A DNA stretch of 61,793 nt, taken from positions 1 to 61,793 of the forward strand of contig NZ_VXKN01000014.1 of the NCBI RefSeq assembly GCF_008693185.1, in the 5' to 3' direction. Origin of the DNA: Acinetobacter qingfengensis. GTDB taxonomy: Bacteria > Pseudomonadota > Gammaproteobacteria > Pseudomonadales > Moraxellaceae. A program made the translations under genes and the position numbers. The first letter of the stretch is position 1. Every line of letters starts with the position of its first letter. Shown one piece after another: positions 41,732 to 49,844 of the stretch. A model generated the notes under the pieces. The model was not told the origin of the DNA. It ran no database searches and saw only the letters and a list, made by a program, of their open reading frames with translations.

Positions 41732-41802
41732 AATCATAATTTGAATTAAAGCGGTGGGATGAGTATATTCTCCCACCATTTTAACTAACGGAGGAGATCG
41801 TA

Positions 41803-43707
41803 TTGCATTTAGATACTCAACCATTAGTTTATCATCGAAATATTATTCTTATAACTTCTGCTTTTTTACTGGCATTGCTATCCATGCTTTGGATTTTGAA
41901 TATAAGTTTTGGCATGTTGGTACATTTTTTTGATCCACAACAACCGATTTGGTGGAATACATTAAGCCCATTTATTTTTATTATTATCACTGTTTTATTA
42001 TTGATTAGCATGATCATAAAACACATAAAATATGCACAAAATGGGCAAAATATTGCAAAATCTTTAGGTGCGCAAAGGATTTATACTGACCAGATGGAAC
42101 CTGAAGCATATACTGCTTATTACTTAAATTATAAAATTGCAAAAATTTATGCCATTCAACCAGTCCATTTATACTTATTACCAGAAGAACAGGGAATTAA
42201 TGCCTTAACAGTAGGTTATACACCTGAGGATGTGTGTATTATATTAACTTGGGGAGCTGTTCAATCAATGGATCCTTATGAGCTAGAGGGTTTATTGGCA
42301 CATCAATATCAAAAAATTTTAACGGGTGATTATATTCAACATACATATCTGGAAGTTATGTTTTCAGGATTATTGTTGATTAGCCAAGTTGGTAGTTTTT
42401 TTATTGTCAAAGGAACTAAACAAAAATATACAGGGATCATTAGTAAAGGATCTGCAATTTATGTGGTATTAGGTAGCCTAATTTGGTTATTGGGAAGTTT
42501 AGGTGTTCTTATCAGTCGGATTTTCAAATTTTTATTATTTTTAGGGCGTGAATTAGGAACCGACCTAAAAGTTTGTGGGCATATTGATCAACATCATTTA
42601 TTGAATGCCTTAACACGAATTTATGTACATGAATATGGCTCTCAATTATATCGAATAGATAGTGAAGCGTTAACACAATATTGCTTTGCAAATGCCTTGA
42701 CTGATCAAAGTTGGTTTAAAATAAATAATTCCTTGGTTAAACGTATTAATCGTCTACGCCCAGATTTTCAACGCCAAATTGTCTGGAAAAAAAACAGCCA
42801 GCAAAAAAACTTACAATCTATTATTGAAAAAATCTTATTACCAACCAAAGAGGAAGTTTTACTTAACCTTTATAATGCACCGACTTGGCAAGTACAATCT
42901 GAGTTACCAATCTTAAGATTATCTCCGATTAGTTTTATGGCAAAAGATGCCATCCGTCCTTTAAACCCTGAAATTCGCCAAAATATGGAACGTCCAGATG
43001 TATTAAGACGAGCTATGCAAACTGCAACAGGTAGTCGTGAACTCATTGTAGCAATCTTTATGATTCGACAATATCGTGAATTTGTCCCAGAAAATGCTTT
43101 GGTTAGTCAATCTATGGTAGATGCATTACTACAATTGGATGGGCGCGTCCATATACAGGTATTTTATGATGCTTTGAAATGTATTGATCCTATGCCTCGT
43201 ATAGCAAGTCATGAGTTCATAGCACGTTTAATCAGTATCATGCAGGCAGATGGTGAAGTAGGCCTATTGGATTGTTTATTATTAGATCGAATTAAAGCCA
43301 GTCAAGGGTTATTAGAAGATACTTTTCCTGTATCACGTCGTGATTGTGGTTCAGCAGTTGTGCATATTGTAGATGCTTTATTGCATGTACAACAAATTAA
43401 TAGTGTTATACAAATTGTTACACGACAAAATGTTCTTAAAAAATTACTCAACTCAAATGAGATGCAAAAATATAGGCATATTACGGATGAGCCTGTGGAT
43501 CTTATACAGAATTTAGCCATGATGTCTGGTTTATTATTTCGTGAAAAGTTATTTTTCTTGAATATTGTTGAGCAATGTTTATGGTCTGAACGAGTCATTA
43601 CTCAAGATGAATTGGATGTTTTGCAATTATTATACTGGCGTTTAGGCTTTGAATCGAGTGAAGTGGTTAATCGTGTATTAAAACAAAACAGCTTATTGAT
43701 TGTATGA
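41803..43707 (+). CDS. M48-like membrane protein with degenerate catalytic site
   Basis: 634 residues, TTG start with a strong GGAGGAG. Two N-terminal membrane helices (12-42 and 53-72), then an M48-peptidase-like stretch: INALTVGYT, then ELEGLLAHQYQKILTGD, two more membrane helices (185-202, 216-240), then GRELGTD. In active M48 enzymes the third block reads HExxH; here it is HQYQK (167-171), so catalytic Glu and second zinc His are replaced, while Glu250 of the RExxxD-like block remains. The C-terminal about 300 residues are helical and unrecognised. Likely a pseudo-protease with a binding or scaffold role. Possibly cotranscribed with purF. Confidence 0.65.
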   Translation: MHLDTQPLVYHRNIILITSAFLLALLSMLWILNISFGMLVHFFDPQQPIWWNTLSPFIFIIITVLLLISMIIKHIKYAQNGQNIAKSLGAQRIYTDQMEPEAYTAYYLNYKIAKIYAIQPVHLYLLPEEQGINALTVGYTPEDVCIILTWGAVQSMDPYELEGLLAHQYQKILTGDYIQHTYLEVMFSGLLLISQVGSFFIVKGTKQKYTGIISKGSAIYVVLGSLIWLLGSLGVLISRIFKFLLFLGRELGTDLKVCGHIDQHHLLNALTRIYVHEYGSQLYRIDSEALTQYCFANALTDQSWFKINNSLVKRINRLRPDFQRQIVWKKNSQQKNLQSIIEKILLPTKEEVLLNLYNAPTWQVQSELPILRLSPISFMAKDAIRPLNPEIRQNMERPDVLRRAMQTATGSRELIVAIFMIRQYREFVPENALVSQSMVDALLQLDGRVHIQVFYDALKCIDPMPRIASHEFIARLISIMQADGEVGLLDCLLLDRIKASQGLLEDTFPVSRRDCGSAVVHIVDALLHVQQINSVIQIVTRQNVLKKLLNSNEMQKYRHITDEPVDLIQNLAMMSGLLFREKLFFLNIVEQCLWSERVITQDELDVLQLLYWRLGFESSEVVNRVLKQNSLLIV

Positions 43708-43737
43708 TGTTTTTATAAACAGTTGTATTCAAAAAAC

Positions 43738-43766
43738 TTGCAAGCCTAAATTGCCTATAGTATTAT
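43738..43766 (+). promoter_or_regulatory. tRNA-Trp promoter
   Basis: TTGCAA (43738-43743), 17-bp spacer, TATTAT (43761-43766), 34 bp before the mature tRNA. A strong sigma-70 arrangement. Confidence 0.7.
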
Positions 43767-43800
43767 CCTTTCCGTCGTTAAGACAGTTAGCTTTCGCTAC

Positions 43801-43874
43801 AGAGGATTGGTGTAATGGTAGCATGACGGTCTCCAAAACCGTTCGTCAAGGTTCGAGTCCTTGATCCTCTGCCA
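43801..43874 (+). tRNA. tRNA-Trp (anticodon CCA)
   Basis: Acceptor stem AGAGGAT (43801-43807) pairs with ATCCTCT (43864-43870), then G and encoded CCA. Anticodon stem ACGGT/ACCGT around loop CTCCAAA (43831-43837), anticodon CCA at 43833-43835. T arm CAAGG-TTCGAGT-CCTTG. A minus-strand integrase remnant starts 74 bases downstream, so this tRNA is the likely prophage attachment gene. Confidence 0.93.
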
Positions 43875-43892
43875 GAATTCGTTATATAAATC

Positions 43893-43917
43893 AGCCACTT
43901 ATTAAAGTGGCTTTTTT
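43893..43917. terminator. Terminator between tRNA-Trp and integrase
   Basis: AGCCACTT / AAGTGGCT stem with ATTA loop followed by TTTTTATTT on the plus strand; it ends the tRNA transcript and, from the other side, sits beyond the integrase stop. Confidence 0.8.
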
Positions 43918-43947
43918 ATTTGCCACAAATTTGCCACATACATACTT

Positions 43948-44566
43948 TTAATCAGTATTGAGTTTGGCCATTTCAATTTTATTTTTATCGCCATTCATCC
44001 ACTTAGCATATCGTTTCATCAGCATCTCTAAGCTATGACCCATTTGTGAAGCCACAAACACCGGATTAATACCATCCATCAACATCATAGTGGCATAAGT
44101 ATGCCTGGTATTATAAGCAGGGCGGTGCCTTATAAAACAGCCATGCATTGCATCAACTAGCCGATCACGTGCAGGTTGTTCGCTATAAAATGGTTCATCA
44201 GTTTCAGGGCAATACATTACATAATTGCTGTGCAACTTCATATTCCTTATTTCATTCAATGCCTGTTTTGAACGATCATTCAAACAAATATCACGAATAG
44301 TGTGAGTCTTAGTAACAGATTTTTCTACTCCTCGGACACGGCTTTTGCTAATTCTCACGGTACCATTAAACCAGTCGATATCCGACCATTTCAATGCAAG
44401 CATCTCAGATGGTCTACACCCAGACCAAAATGCAAACTCGAAATACCAATAGTAAAAACGGTCAATTTCCTCAAGGTTTTTATTAAGCCAACCAAGAAGA
44501 GCATTCATTTCGTCACGGCTAGGCGAGATGAAGTTTTCTCGCCTTGGGTTGTGTAGTGAAGATTTG
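43948..44566 (-). pseudogene. Truncated tyrosine recombinase (phage integrase), catalytic domain only
   Basis: From 44508 the frame codes 186 residues with the full catalytic set: Arg in GCRPSEMLALKWSDID, YNTRHTYAT with the second Arg, MGH, and the Tyr in MKRYAKW. Upstream the frame stays open with integrase-like sequence (LHNPRRENFISPSRDE) until a TAG inside the start of the next, divergent gene, and offers no ATG. The N-terminal arm and core-binding domains (about 170-200 residues) are missing. A deletion has joined the remnant to the replication gene. Integration or excision by it is unlikely. Confidence 0.85.
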
Positions 44567-44578
44567 TGGTGAGGTGGT

Positions 44579-45538
44579 ATGAGCTACGCAATAACTGACC
44601 AGATTCGCAAATTGAAAGTGGGTAATCCTACAGCAAAGGCGGTACTCCTCCGTCTTGCTGACTACGCCAATGATAATGGCGAGTGTTTCCCATCTATTTC
44701 ATTGATTGCCGATGAAACTGAGTTTTCAGTACGTGCGATTAAAACGGCTATAGATTTACTTGAAGAAGTAAAAATTATTCAGGTTGATCGCTCAAATGGT
44801 CGCCATAATCGCTACAAAATAACGCCTGAAAACTTCACGCCAAAGACTAAAAAACAGTCTAAATCGAGTGGAGAGAAAAGCACAAACCAGTGCAACACAT
44901 TCACCAGTGCAGCAGATGCACCAGTGCAGCAGATGCATGTGACCAGTGCAGCAGATGCACCTGAACCAGTGCAGGAGGTGCACACTAACCACCATATAAC
45001 CACTAATAACCACCAATTAAGTAGTAGTAATACGCACGAGGAAAAAATTTCACAACCGCCAGCTCAGTTTGTGCAGTACCACAATTTTGATCTTGTAAAA
45101 ATCTCAGTGATTGAACTTAGTCAAAAATATCAAACATTGAAATTTGATTTCATCGAGTTATCCAAACCTAGACACCCTGATCTTGATCAACACGATCTTG
45201 AAAACTTGTTTGATGAATTTGGAGATTGGTTTGCATCACCGAATGACTTTGGCAAGCAATCATCAAAGACTCCTCAAAAATGGGCTGTATCTTGGCTAAC
45301 TTGGGTGAATAACAACAAACACAAAATCATTGCTCGTAAAGCGAAAGCAACTGCGAGTGAGCGATCAGCTTTAAAACCACAGGCAACAGCACAACCATCG
45401 GCATACCAAGCTAAACAGGAAAATGTAAATCGCTGGAGAAATTACGGTGAACGTTCCAATGAGGAACAGGACAAAATTATTGATGTGGTACCCCAATACC
45501 CAAAGAGTTTTCTGATTGAGGAGGTGGGTCATGCGTGA
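44579..45538 (+). CDS. Phage replication protein (lambda O-like) with N-terminal HTH
   Basis: 319 residues. The N-terminal winged HTH (about 15-75, NPTAKAVLLRLADYANDNGE, then SISLIADETEFSVRAIKTA) is of the helix-turn-helix_36 type found in phage and plasmid initiators. The middle (about 100-140) is low-complexity because it is encoded by tandem DNA iterons. The C-terminal half (FGDWFASPNDFGKQ, WLTWVNNNK) resembles the helicase-loader-interacting part of such proteins. It would bind its own internal origin and recruit the P-like protein encoded directly downstream. Start ATG has AGGTGGT upstream. Confidence 0.8.
   Translation: MSYAITDQIRKLKVGNPTAKAVLLRLADYANDNGECFPSISLIADETEFSVRAIKTAIDLLEEVKIIQVDRSNGRHNRYKITPENFTPKTKKQSKSSGEKSTNQCNTFTSAADAPVQQMHVTSAADAPEPVQEVHTNHHITTNNHQLSSSNTHEEKISQPPAQFVQYHNFDLVKISVIELSQKYQTLKFDFIELSKPRHPDLDQHDLENLFDEFGDWFASPNDFGKQSSKTPQKWAVSWLTWVNNNKHKIIARKAKATASERSALKPQATAQPSAYQAKQENVNRWRNYGERSNEEQDKIIDVVPQYPKSFLIEEVGHA
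44886..44982 (+). repeat. Iterons inside the replication gene (putative phage origin)
   Basis: Five copies of a 17-18-bp unit, consensus ACCAGTGCAGCAGATGCA, begin at 44886 (diverged), 44903, 44920, 44942 and 44965 (last with two changes). Steps are 17, 17, 22 and 23 bp. Each unit holds an internal dyad GTGCA-N5-TGCAC. Their place, between the DNA-binding and partner-binding halves of the initiator gene, is that of oriLambda within gene O. Confidence 0.8.
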
Positions 45539-46115
45539 GTTCACCTTGGAACGGGCACGTAAGCTGATTAACAAAATGCGTGTACGTTTTGGAAAAAAAT
45601 TTACAGACCAATGGGCAGCCGTTGGTGAGGATGAACTGGAATTGGCGATGATGGAAGATTTAAGTGGTTTAACGGATGAGCAGCTTTCCAATGGATATAA
45701 CCGTATGCGTCACGAACCTTGGCCACCAACAATCCCAGAATTTCGTATCTGGTGTTTACAGGGATCACATTGGTTAACTGAAAATGAAGCTTGGCAACAG
45801 GCATTGGCATATGAAAAATCCAATCAGACTATTTCAATCAGTTTGCATGTACTCAAAACCCTTAAAGAATTTAAGAAAGGTTTTGATGAGATTAATCCAC
45901 GTTCTGATTCTCAAGCTAAGGCATTCAAAGATATGTACATGCGGATTATTGCAAATGCGAAGTTGATTGGTGATGTCCAGTCGTTTACTCAACCAGTATT
46001 GGGGATACCCAATCAATTGGTGTTAAGCCTAACTCCAGCAGTGCTTCTAAAATTTCATTTGGCATTGCATCACCTCGATATAATTAATTTCTTAACTCGC
46101 CACGTTCTTTTTTGA
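45531..46115 (+). CDS. Phage replication protein P-like (helicase loader)
   Basis: 194 residues from the ATG at 45531, overlapping the O-like gene by 8 nt and preceded by GAGGAGGTGGG. LTDEQLSNGYNRMRHEPWPP and TIPEFRIWC match the replication P family that loads DnaB at the phage origin. The last about 40 residues (from LGIPNQLVLS) are unlike the rest and overlap a minus-strand frame with good start signals, so the true C-terminus may have been replaced at a deletion junction near 46010-46020. Confidence 0.75.
   Translation: MREFTLERARKLINKMRVRFGKKFTDQWAAVGEDELELAMMEDLSGLTDEQLSNGYNRMRHEPWPPTIPEFRIWCLQGSHWLTENEAWQQALAYEKSNQTISISLHVLKTLKEFKKGFDEINPRSDSQAKAFKDMYMRIIANAKLIGDVQSFTQPVLGIPNQLVLSLTPAVLLKFHLALHHLDIINFLTRHVLF
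45834..46065 (-). pseudogene. Possible start of a truncated minus-strand phage gene
   Basis: ATG at 46065 with GAGGTG 8 nt upstream begins MPNEILEALLELGLTP, which reads like a genuine protein N-terminus. From about 46020 onward the frame is the complement of the P-like gene and is probably not native. I read it as the first 16 or so residues of a lost gene of the recE-side operon. Confidence 0.35.
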
Positions 46116-46323
46116 GCAGTGCAACCACAGTGTCACGTGTTGTAGTCACAAATCTTTCAAAAGATTCAGTTGGTAATGTATCGGCAAGCATTGATGTGCT
46201 TAATCCAAAAATATGCATTGCAAATAATCGGGCTTGTTCCGGATCTTCTTTATCCATTGCTTCAACCATTGGACCAATGATTTGGTGATAAATCTGTTTT
46301 GCAATCTGATCCGGTGTACTGCT
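46084..46323 (-). pseudogene. C-terminal fragment of a phage recombination-operon gene
   Basis: Open from 46323 (SSTPDQIAKQIYHQIIGPMV) to a stop at 46084, about 80 residues, with no proper start: the first internal ATG is at 46269. It overlaps the RecE-like frame and begins exactly where that frame stops looking like RecE, so the two are joined by a deletion. The family is not recognised; position suggests a RecT-like or accessory protein, unproven. Confidence 0.5.
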
Positions 46324-47080
46324 TTACGTTAAATGGTGCTTTGCGCTCCACAACTAAAAAAATAAAGTTCGGTTTGCCTTCTGTTTGATAAACTTGCTGA
46401 AAGCCCTCTTGATACATGGCTGCCGATAAGTCATAGCAAAATTTATCGCATGTATTTGAAAATGCGTGTGGTCGTGCATCATCAGTTGTTTTTAAATCAA
46501 TGATCAAGCCGTTTGGATACTGATCACACGGCTTGATATGCCAGTCTGGACGTACACGTAATTGCAAGTCGTAAATCGGATCGGTAAAGAAAAAACTAGC
46601 TTCCGGCATACCTATATGATTTTGCATGTTGCTAAACATACTTAAGCTGCGTAGTTGTTCAGCCATTTTTGTTGCAGTCTGAAAATCATCAATTGAGATA
46701 ATTTGTTTTTCCGCTGCCTGTTGTTCAAAAGCCTGCCACCATTCAATCTTGGCGATTGTTTCATCAGAAGGTTTTTTAGCATTTAATTGTGCTGAGGTAG
46801 GACGGCTGGGTGCATCTTCAGGCATCAAGATAAATTCAGCTTCAAAAGTATCGGGTTCTAAAAAGAGTGTGTGAGTTAATGTCCCTAGATCCATTGCCGC
46901 AGTTGCAGTTTTTTCAACTTCTTTGGAAATACTGTTTACATAGAAGTGAGCAGCAGAGCGTAGTAAATCTTTAAGCTGAGAGCTGCTAAACGCTGGGTGA
47001 GCGTGATAGTCAGCATTGCTCATTTTTTCGATGAGTTCTGATTTTGCAAGAAACTGGTCACGATCAACTTGTGTATTCAT
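46262..47080 (-). pseudogene. RecE-like (PD-(D/E)XK) nuclease, C-terminally truncated
   Basis: 272 residues of the RecE C-terminal-domain type. Family start MSNADYHAHPAFSSSQLKDL, the GTLTHTLFLEPDTF block, and nuclease core RVRPDW followed by GLIIDLKTTDDARPHAF. Such 5-prime-3-prime exonucleases work with an annealing protein in phage recombination. After APFNVK (about 46325) the family-like sequence is replaced by 23 unrelated residues and a stop, and the next gene fragment begins there. The PD-(D/E)XK residues remain, so some activity is possible. Confidence 0.75.
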
Positions 47081-47083
47081 GAC

Positions 47084-47266
47084 TTACCCTCCAAACACCA
47101 GTGCATAAGCACCAGTGACAGCAAGTACAGAAATAATAACGAAACCTGTAAATTCGGCAGCAGTACGTGCGACTGCTTTAAATTTTTCTTTTCGTGTGGG
47201 TGTGCTTGTAGGTGTTGGGTAACGAAGTTTACCTACTGCTTGATTTGGGATAGGGTGTTGTGACAT
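47084..47266 (-). CDS. Small membrane protein, first gene of the recE-side operon
   Basis: 60 residues from ATG 47266 with GCGGAGA upstream; a start 11 codons earlier is not supported. A basic N-terminal half is followed by one membrane helix, FVIISVLAVTGAYALVFG. It lies 3 nt before the RecE-like gene. Function unknown. Confidence 0.6.
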   Translation of the reverse strand: MSQHPIPNQAVGKLRYPTPTSTPTRKEKFKAVARTAAEFTGFVIISVLAVTGAYALVFGG

Positions 47267-47291
47267 AGTTATCTCCGCTACGTTGTTTAGC

Positions 47292-47329
47292 AAAAGCACA
47301 CATGATTTGACGGTCTGGTGTGCTTTTTT
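47292..47329. terminator. Leader hairpin between recE-side promoter and first gene
   Basis: AAAAGCACAC (47292-47301) pairs with GTGTGCTTTT (47318-47327). On the plus strand it ends in six T. On the minus strand it falls in the leader of the operon just after the promoter, where it could act in attenuation or antitermination. Confidence 0.5.
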
Positions 47330-47346
47330 GTTTTGTTGATAGGGTT

Positions 47347-47389
47347 AATTTAGTATTTACTAAACTTTAAGTCAATAGTGTTTACTAAA
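47347..47389 (-). promoter_or_regulatory. Promoter and repressor operators of the recE-side operon
   Basis: Minus-strand promoter TTGACT (47375-47370), 17-bp spacer, TAAATT (47352-47347). Over it lies a perfect operator TTTAGTATTTACTAAA (47349-47364), and a second near-perfect one AATAGTGTTTACTAAA at 47374-47389 covers the -35; a weaker half-site follows to 47400. The same sequence motif forms the repressor-cro operator cluster at 52555-52628. Confidence 0.75.
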
Positions 47390-47432
47390 TATTTACTAAT
47401 TTATTTTTATTTTATGTTTTAATAGACAAAAG

Positions 47433-47457
47433 AAAACCCCGCACTGGGCGAGGTTTT
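47433..47457. terminator. Hairpin separating the control region from the methylase gene
   Basis: AAAACCCCGC / GCGAGGTTTT, 10 bp with one mismatch, 5-nt loop, T-rich on both strands. The rest of 47458-47711 is AT-rich, holds two CTGCAG sites (47597, 47694) and presumably the methylase promoter (TATATT near 47676). Confidence 0.55.
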
Positions 47458-47711
47458 AAATACATGATAAGAATATAGGATCTACCTTTGATACAGAATA
47501 TGGAAGTGATCTTTAGTGACTTTGACAAAATTATAATAAAGTAATGTTTTAGAAGTGAAAAAACCACCGAAGTGTGTGTTTATATTTAATTCATTCCTGC
47601 AGTCTATATTTTTTTTAATAATTTAATAACAACTACTTATAATATTTTTAATGCTATTTACATAGTTTTTTTGTTATATTTAAACAAATTATCCTGCAGT
47701 AATAGTTCTCA

Positions 47712-48977
47712 ATGAACCAATTGTACCAACACAATAATGATTTAAAAGACATTATCGAAAATGTTCATATAGAAGTGCTCAAAAGCGCTGTTGACTTAGA
47801 TTCTATCGATTTAGTTCTAAGGGAATACCTTTCATTGGAGGAAATGAGGGAGGCAGGCAGTTTTTTTACAGGTCAAAATTTAGCAACTAAATTAATTAAG
47901 TCATTTAATGAAGCAATCACTTTAGATTCAGTGGTGTTAGATCCTACGTGTGGTGCTGGAAATTTATTAATTGAATGTTCTCGAATGTTAGGTGTACAGA
48001 AGAATCTAAGTAGTACTCTGCAATCATGGGGAAAAGTCTTACAAGGGTATGATTTACATTCTTCTTTTGTGGAGGCTACTAAACTGAGATTAGTTATTGA
48101 AGCGCTTAATAGAGGGGTAAAAAAAGACTGTAGTGTTGAGCAAGCATTATCATATTTTACCCATATTCAGGTAAAGGATACGCTGTTGGTGTGTGCTGAT
48201 GAGTTAAAAGAAGTTACGCACGTCGTATTAAATCCACCTTTTTCAAGCTGGGCATCCCCTCAGGTACATTATTGGAAAAAAGGAAAAGTTAATGCAGCAG
48301 GTTTAATTATGGATCATTATCTAAGAAACCTACCTAAAGGCTGTTTAATTTCCGTTATTTTGCCTGATGTCCTTAGATCTGGTAGTCGTTATGAAAAATT
48401 TAGACAGTATTGTTCCTCTCAATATGAGGCACAGTGTAGTATTTGGGGGCGTTTTAATAAGAAGACAGATGTTGATGTTTTTCTGTTGGTAGGAAAGTTG
48501 AAGTCTCAGATAGATGATATTTCTATTCAGTGGCAAGAACATGAAAATGATCATAATGGAATACTATCAGACTATTTCGATGTATCAGTAGGTCCATTGG
48601 TTGCGTACAGAGATCCTTTAATTGGCAATGAGTATGCATACTTCCATTCGAAAAATACTATTGCATGGGCAGTATTAGATACTGCAGTGGAGAAGCGTAA
48701 TTTTAAGGGGCGAGTCATTCAACCGCCGTGTGTATTGGTAAAAAGAACATCTAGTCCAAGTGATAAATATAGAGCGACAGCTACTATTATTGACTTACAA
48801 GAGCCTATTGCTGTAGAGAATCATTTAATGGTGGTTAAACCTAAAAGTAACTCTCTACAGGATTGCAAAAAGCTTATGAAAATACTGCAGTCAAAAGAGA
48901 CCAATGAGTTTTTAAATAAGGCTATTCGACTTAGGCACTTAACTGTAAAAGTATTAAAGGATATTCCGTACCATTAA
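47712..48977 (+). CDS. N6-adenine DNA methyltransferase (gamma type)
   Basis: 421 residues. Leading block FFTGQNLA (51-58), then AdoMet motif I DPTCGAGN (77-84) and catalytic motif IV NPPF (174-177), the order of gamma-class m6A enzymes. The C-terminal half is the likely target-recognition region. No restriction endonuclease gene is adjacent; instead a DUF262-HEPN pair converges on it, with stops 3 nt apart. It may mark self DNA for that pair or act as an orphan phage methylase. Weak RBS. Confidence 0.85.
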   Translation: MNQLYQHNNDLKDIIENVHIEVLKSAVDLDSIDLVLREYLSLEEMREAGSFFTGQNLATKLIKSFNEAITLDSVVLDPTCGAGNLLIECSRMLGVQKNLSSTLQSWGKVLQGYDLHSSFVEATKLRLVIEALNRGVKKDCSVEQALSYFTHIQVKDTLLVCADELKEVTHVVLNPPFSSWASPQVHYWKKGKVNAAGLIMDHYLRNLPKGCLISVILPDVLRSGSRYEKFRQYCSSQYEAQCSIWGRFNKKTDVDVFLLVGKLKSQIDDISIQWQEHENDHNGILSDYFDVSVGPLVAYRDPLIGNEYAYFHSKNTIAWAVLDTAVEKRNFKGRVIQPPCVLVKRTSSPSDKYRATATIIDLQEPIAVENHLMVVKPKSNSLQDCKKLMKILQSKETNEFLNKAIRLRHLTVKVLKDIPYH

Positions 48978-48980
48978 ATT

Positions 48981-49844
48981 TTAGTCCTCTAAAAATTCTT
49001 CATCTAAATTAGCTGAAGACCGATAGAATCTTAGTAAAGCTTCCTTTACTTCTATATTTTTTTCATTTATATAAGCGGTTTTTTGTAAGGAATTGCAACT
49101 TTTATAAAACTCCTTGTGGCAAAAATCAGAAATATTTGCCACTAGAAGATCCATTAAATATAAGATCTTACCTTGCAAATCTTGATAAGCCTCTATATTT
49201 AAAGTTTCTGATGTAGCTCCGCTATGGGCAATAGAATGCCTATAATACAAAAGAGAGAAGTCTAAAATTTCTGACAGAATAGTCACATTTTGTTTTGTGC
49301 CATCAGGATTAATGACCTCTTGATAATGCTCATTAGCTGAAAAAAATGAAAAAAATGGAAGATCAATACTTTCAAGTAAATTTCGATAGTTCTTTGAAGA
49401 TAAATTTGAGAAAGTTTTAATAAAATCATCATCAAAGTCAGTATTTGTTTTTACATCGACTTTGAATTTTTGAGATAATTTAGTTGCATGTAAATTAACA
49501 AACTCTAAGTAAGTTGAAATACTTAAACTATCTAAATTTTCTTTTGTATAACAGCTTGTTATGCTTTTTTTTAAAGCTAATGCAGTAAAAATATGAGTTA
49601 ACTCTTTAGTTACAATTTTTTTATTATTAATATACTGCAAATAGAATTTACAAGATTTCTTAACAAATCCCTCCCAATGACTATACAGTAGTAAATATAA
49701 GGCTTTTAAAGTAGTTTTATGTAGATCTGAATCAACACCATTTTGTTGCTTCGATGTTTCAGCTATTGTAATAAGGCTGCTAAGCTCAAATTTTCTCCAG
49801 CTCAAATCATCTGCTAAAGATGTTTCTAAATCCTCCAATCTCAT
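48981..49844 (-). CDS. MAE_28990/MAE_18760-type HEPN ribonuclease
   Basis: 287 residues, almost all helical. The N-terminal block LKALYLLLYSHWEGFVKKSC is characteristic of the MAE_28990/MAE_18760 HEPN group. The HEPN catalytic motif R-x4-H is present as RHSIAH (Arg202, His207), so metal-independent RNase activity is expected. Its ATG overlaps the stop of the DUF262 gene by ATGA, so the two proteins are made together. HEPN RNases are common effectors of toxin-antitoxin and abortive-infection systems. The assignment to the group is from recalled family features. Confidence 0.75.
   Translation of the reverse strand: MRLEDLETSLADDLSWRKFELSSLITIAETSKQQNGVDSDLHKTTLKALYLLLYSHWEGFVKKSCKFYLQYINNKKIVTKELTHIFTALALKKSITSCYTKENLDSLSISTYLEFVNLHATKLSQKFKVDVKTNTDFDDDFIKTFSNLSSKNYRNLLESIDLPFFSFFSANEHYQEVINPDGTKQNVTILSEILDFSLLYYRHSIAHSGATSETLNIEAYQDLQGKILYLMDLLVANISDFCHKEFYKSCNSLQKTAYINEKNIEVKEALLRFYRSSANLDEEFLED

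Noticed and set aside
44886..44982. Short regular repeats as a CRISPR array
   Set aside because: Units are 17-18 bp, steps are irregular (17, 17, 22, 23), the repeats are coding and there are no unique spacers of CRISPR size or cas genes.
44792..45016. Minus-strand frames antisense to the iteron region
   Set aside because: Cys/Trp-rich repeats arise from the complement of the iterons; the plus-strand O-like frame is clearly the coding one.
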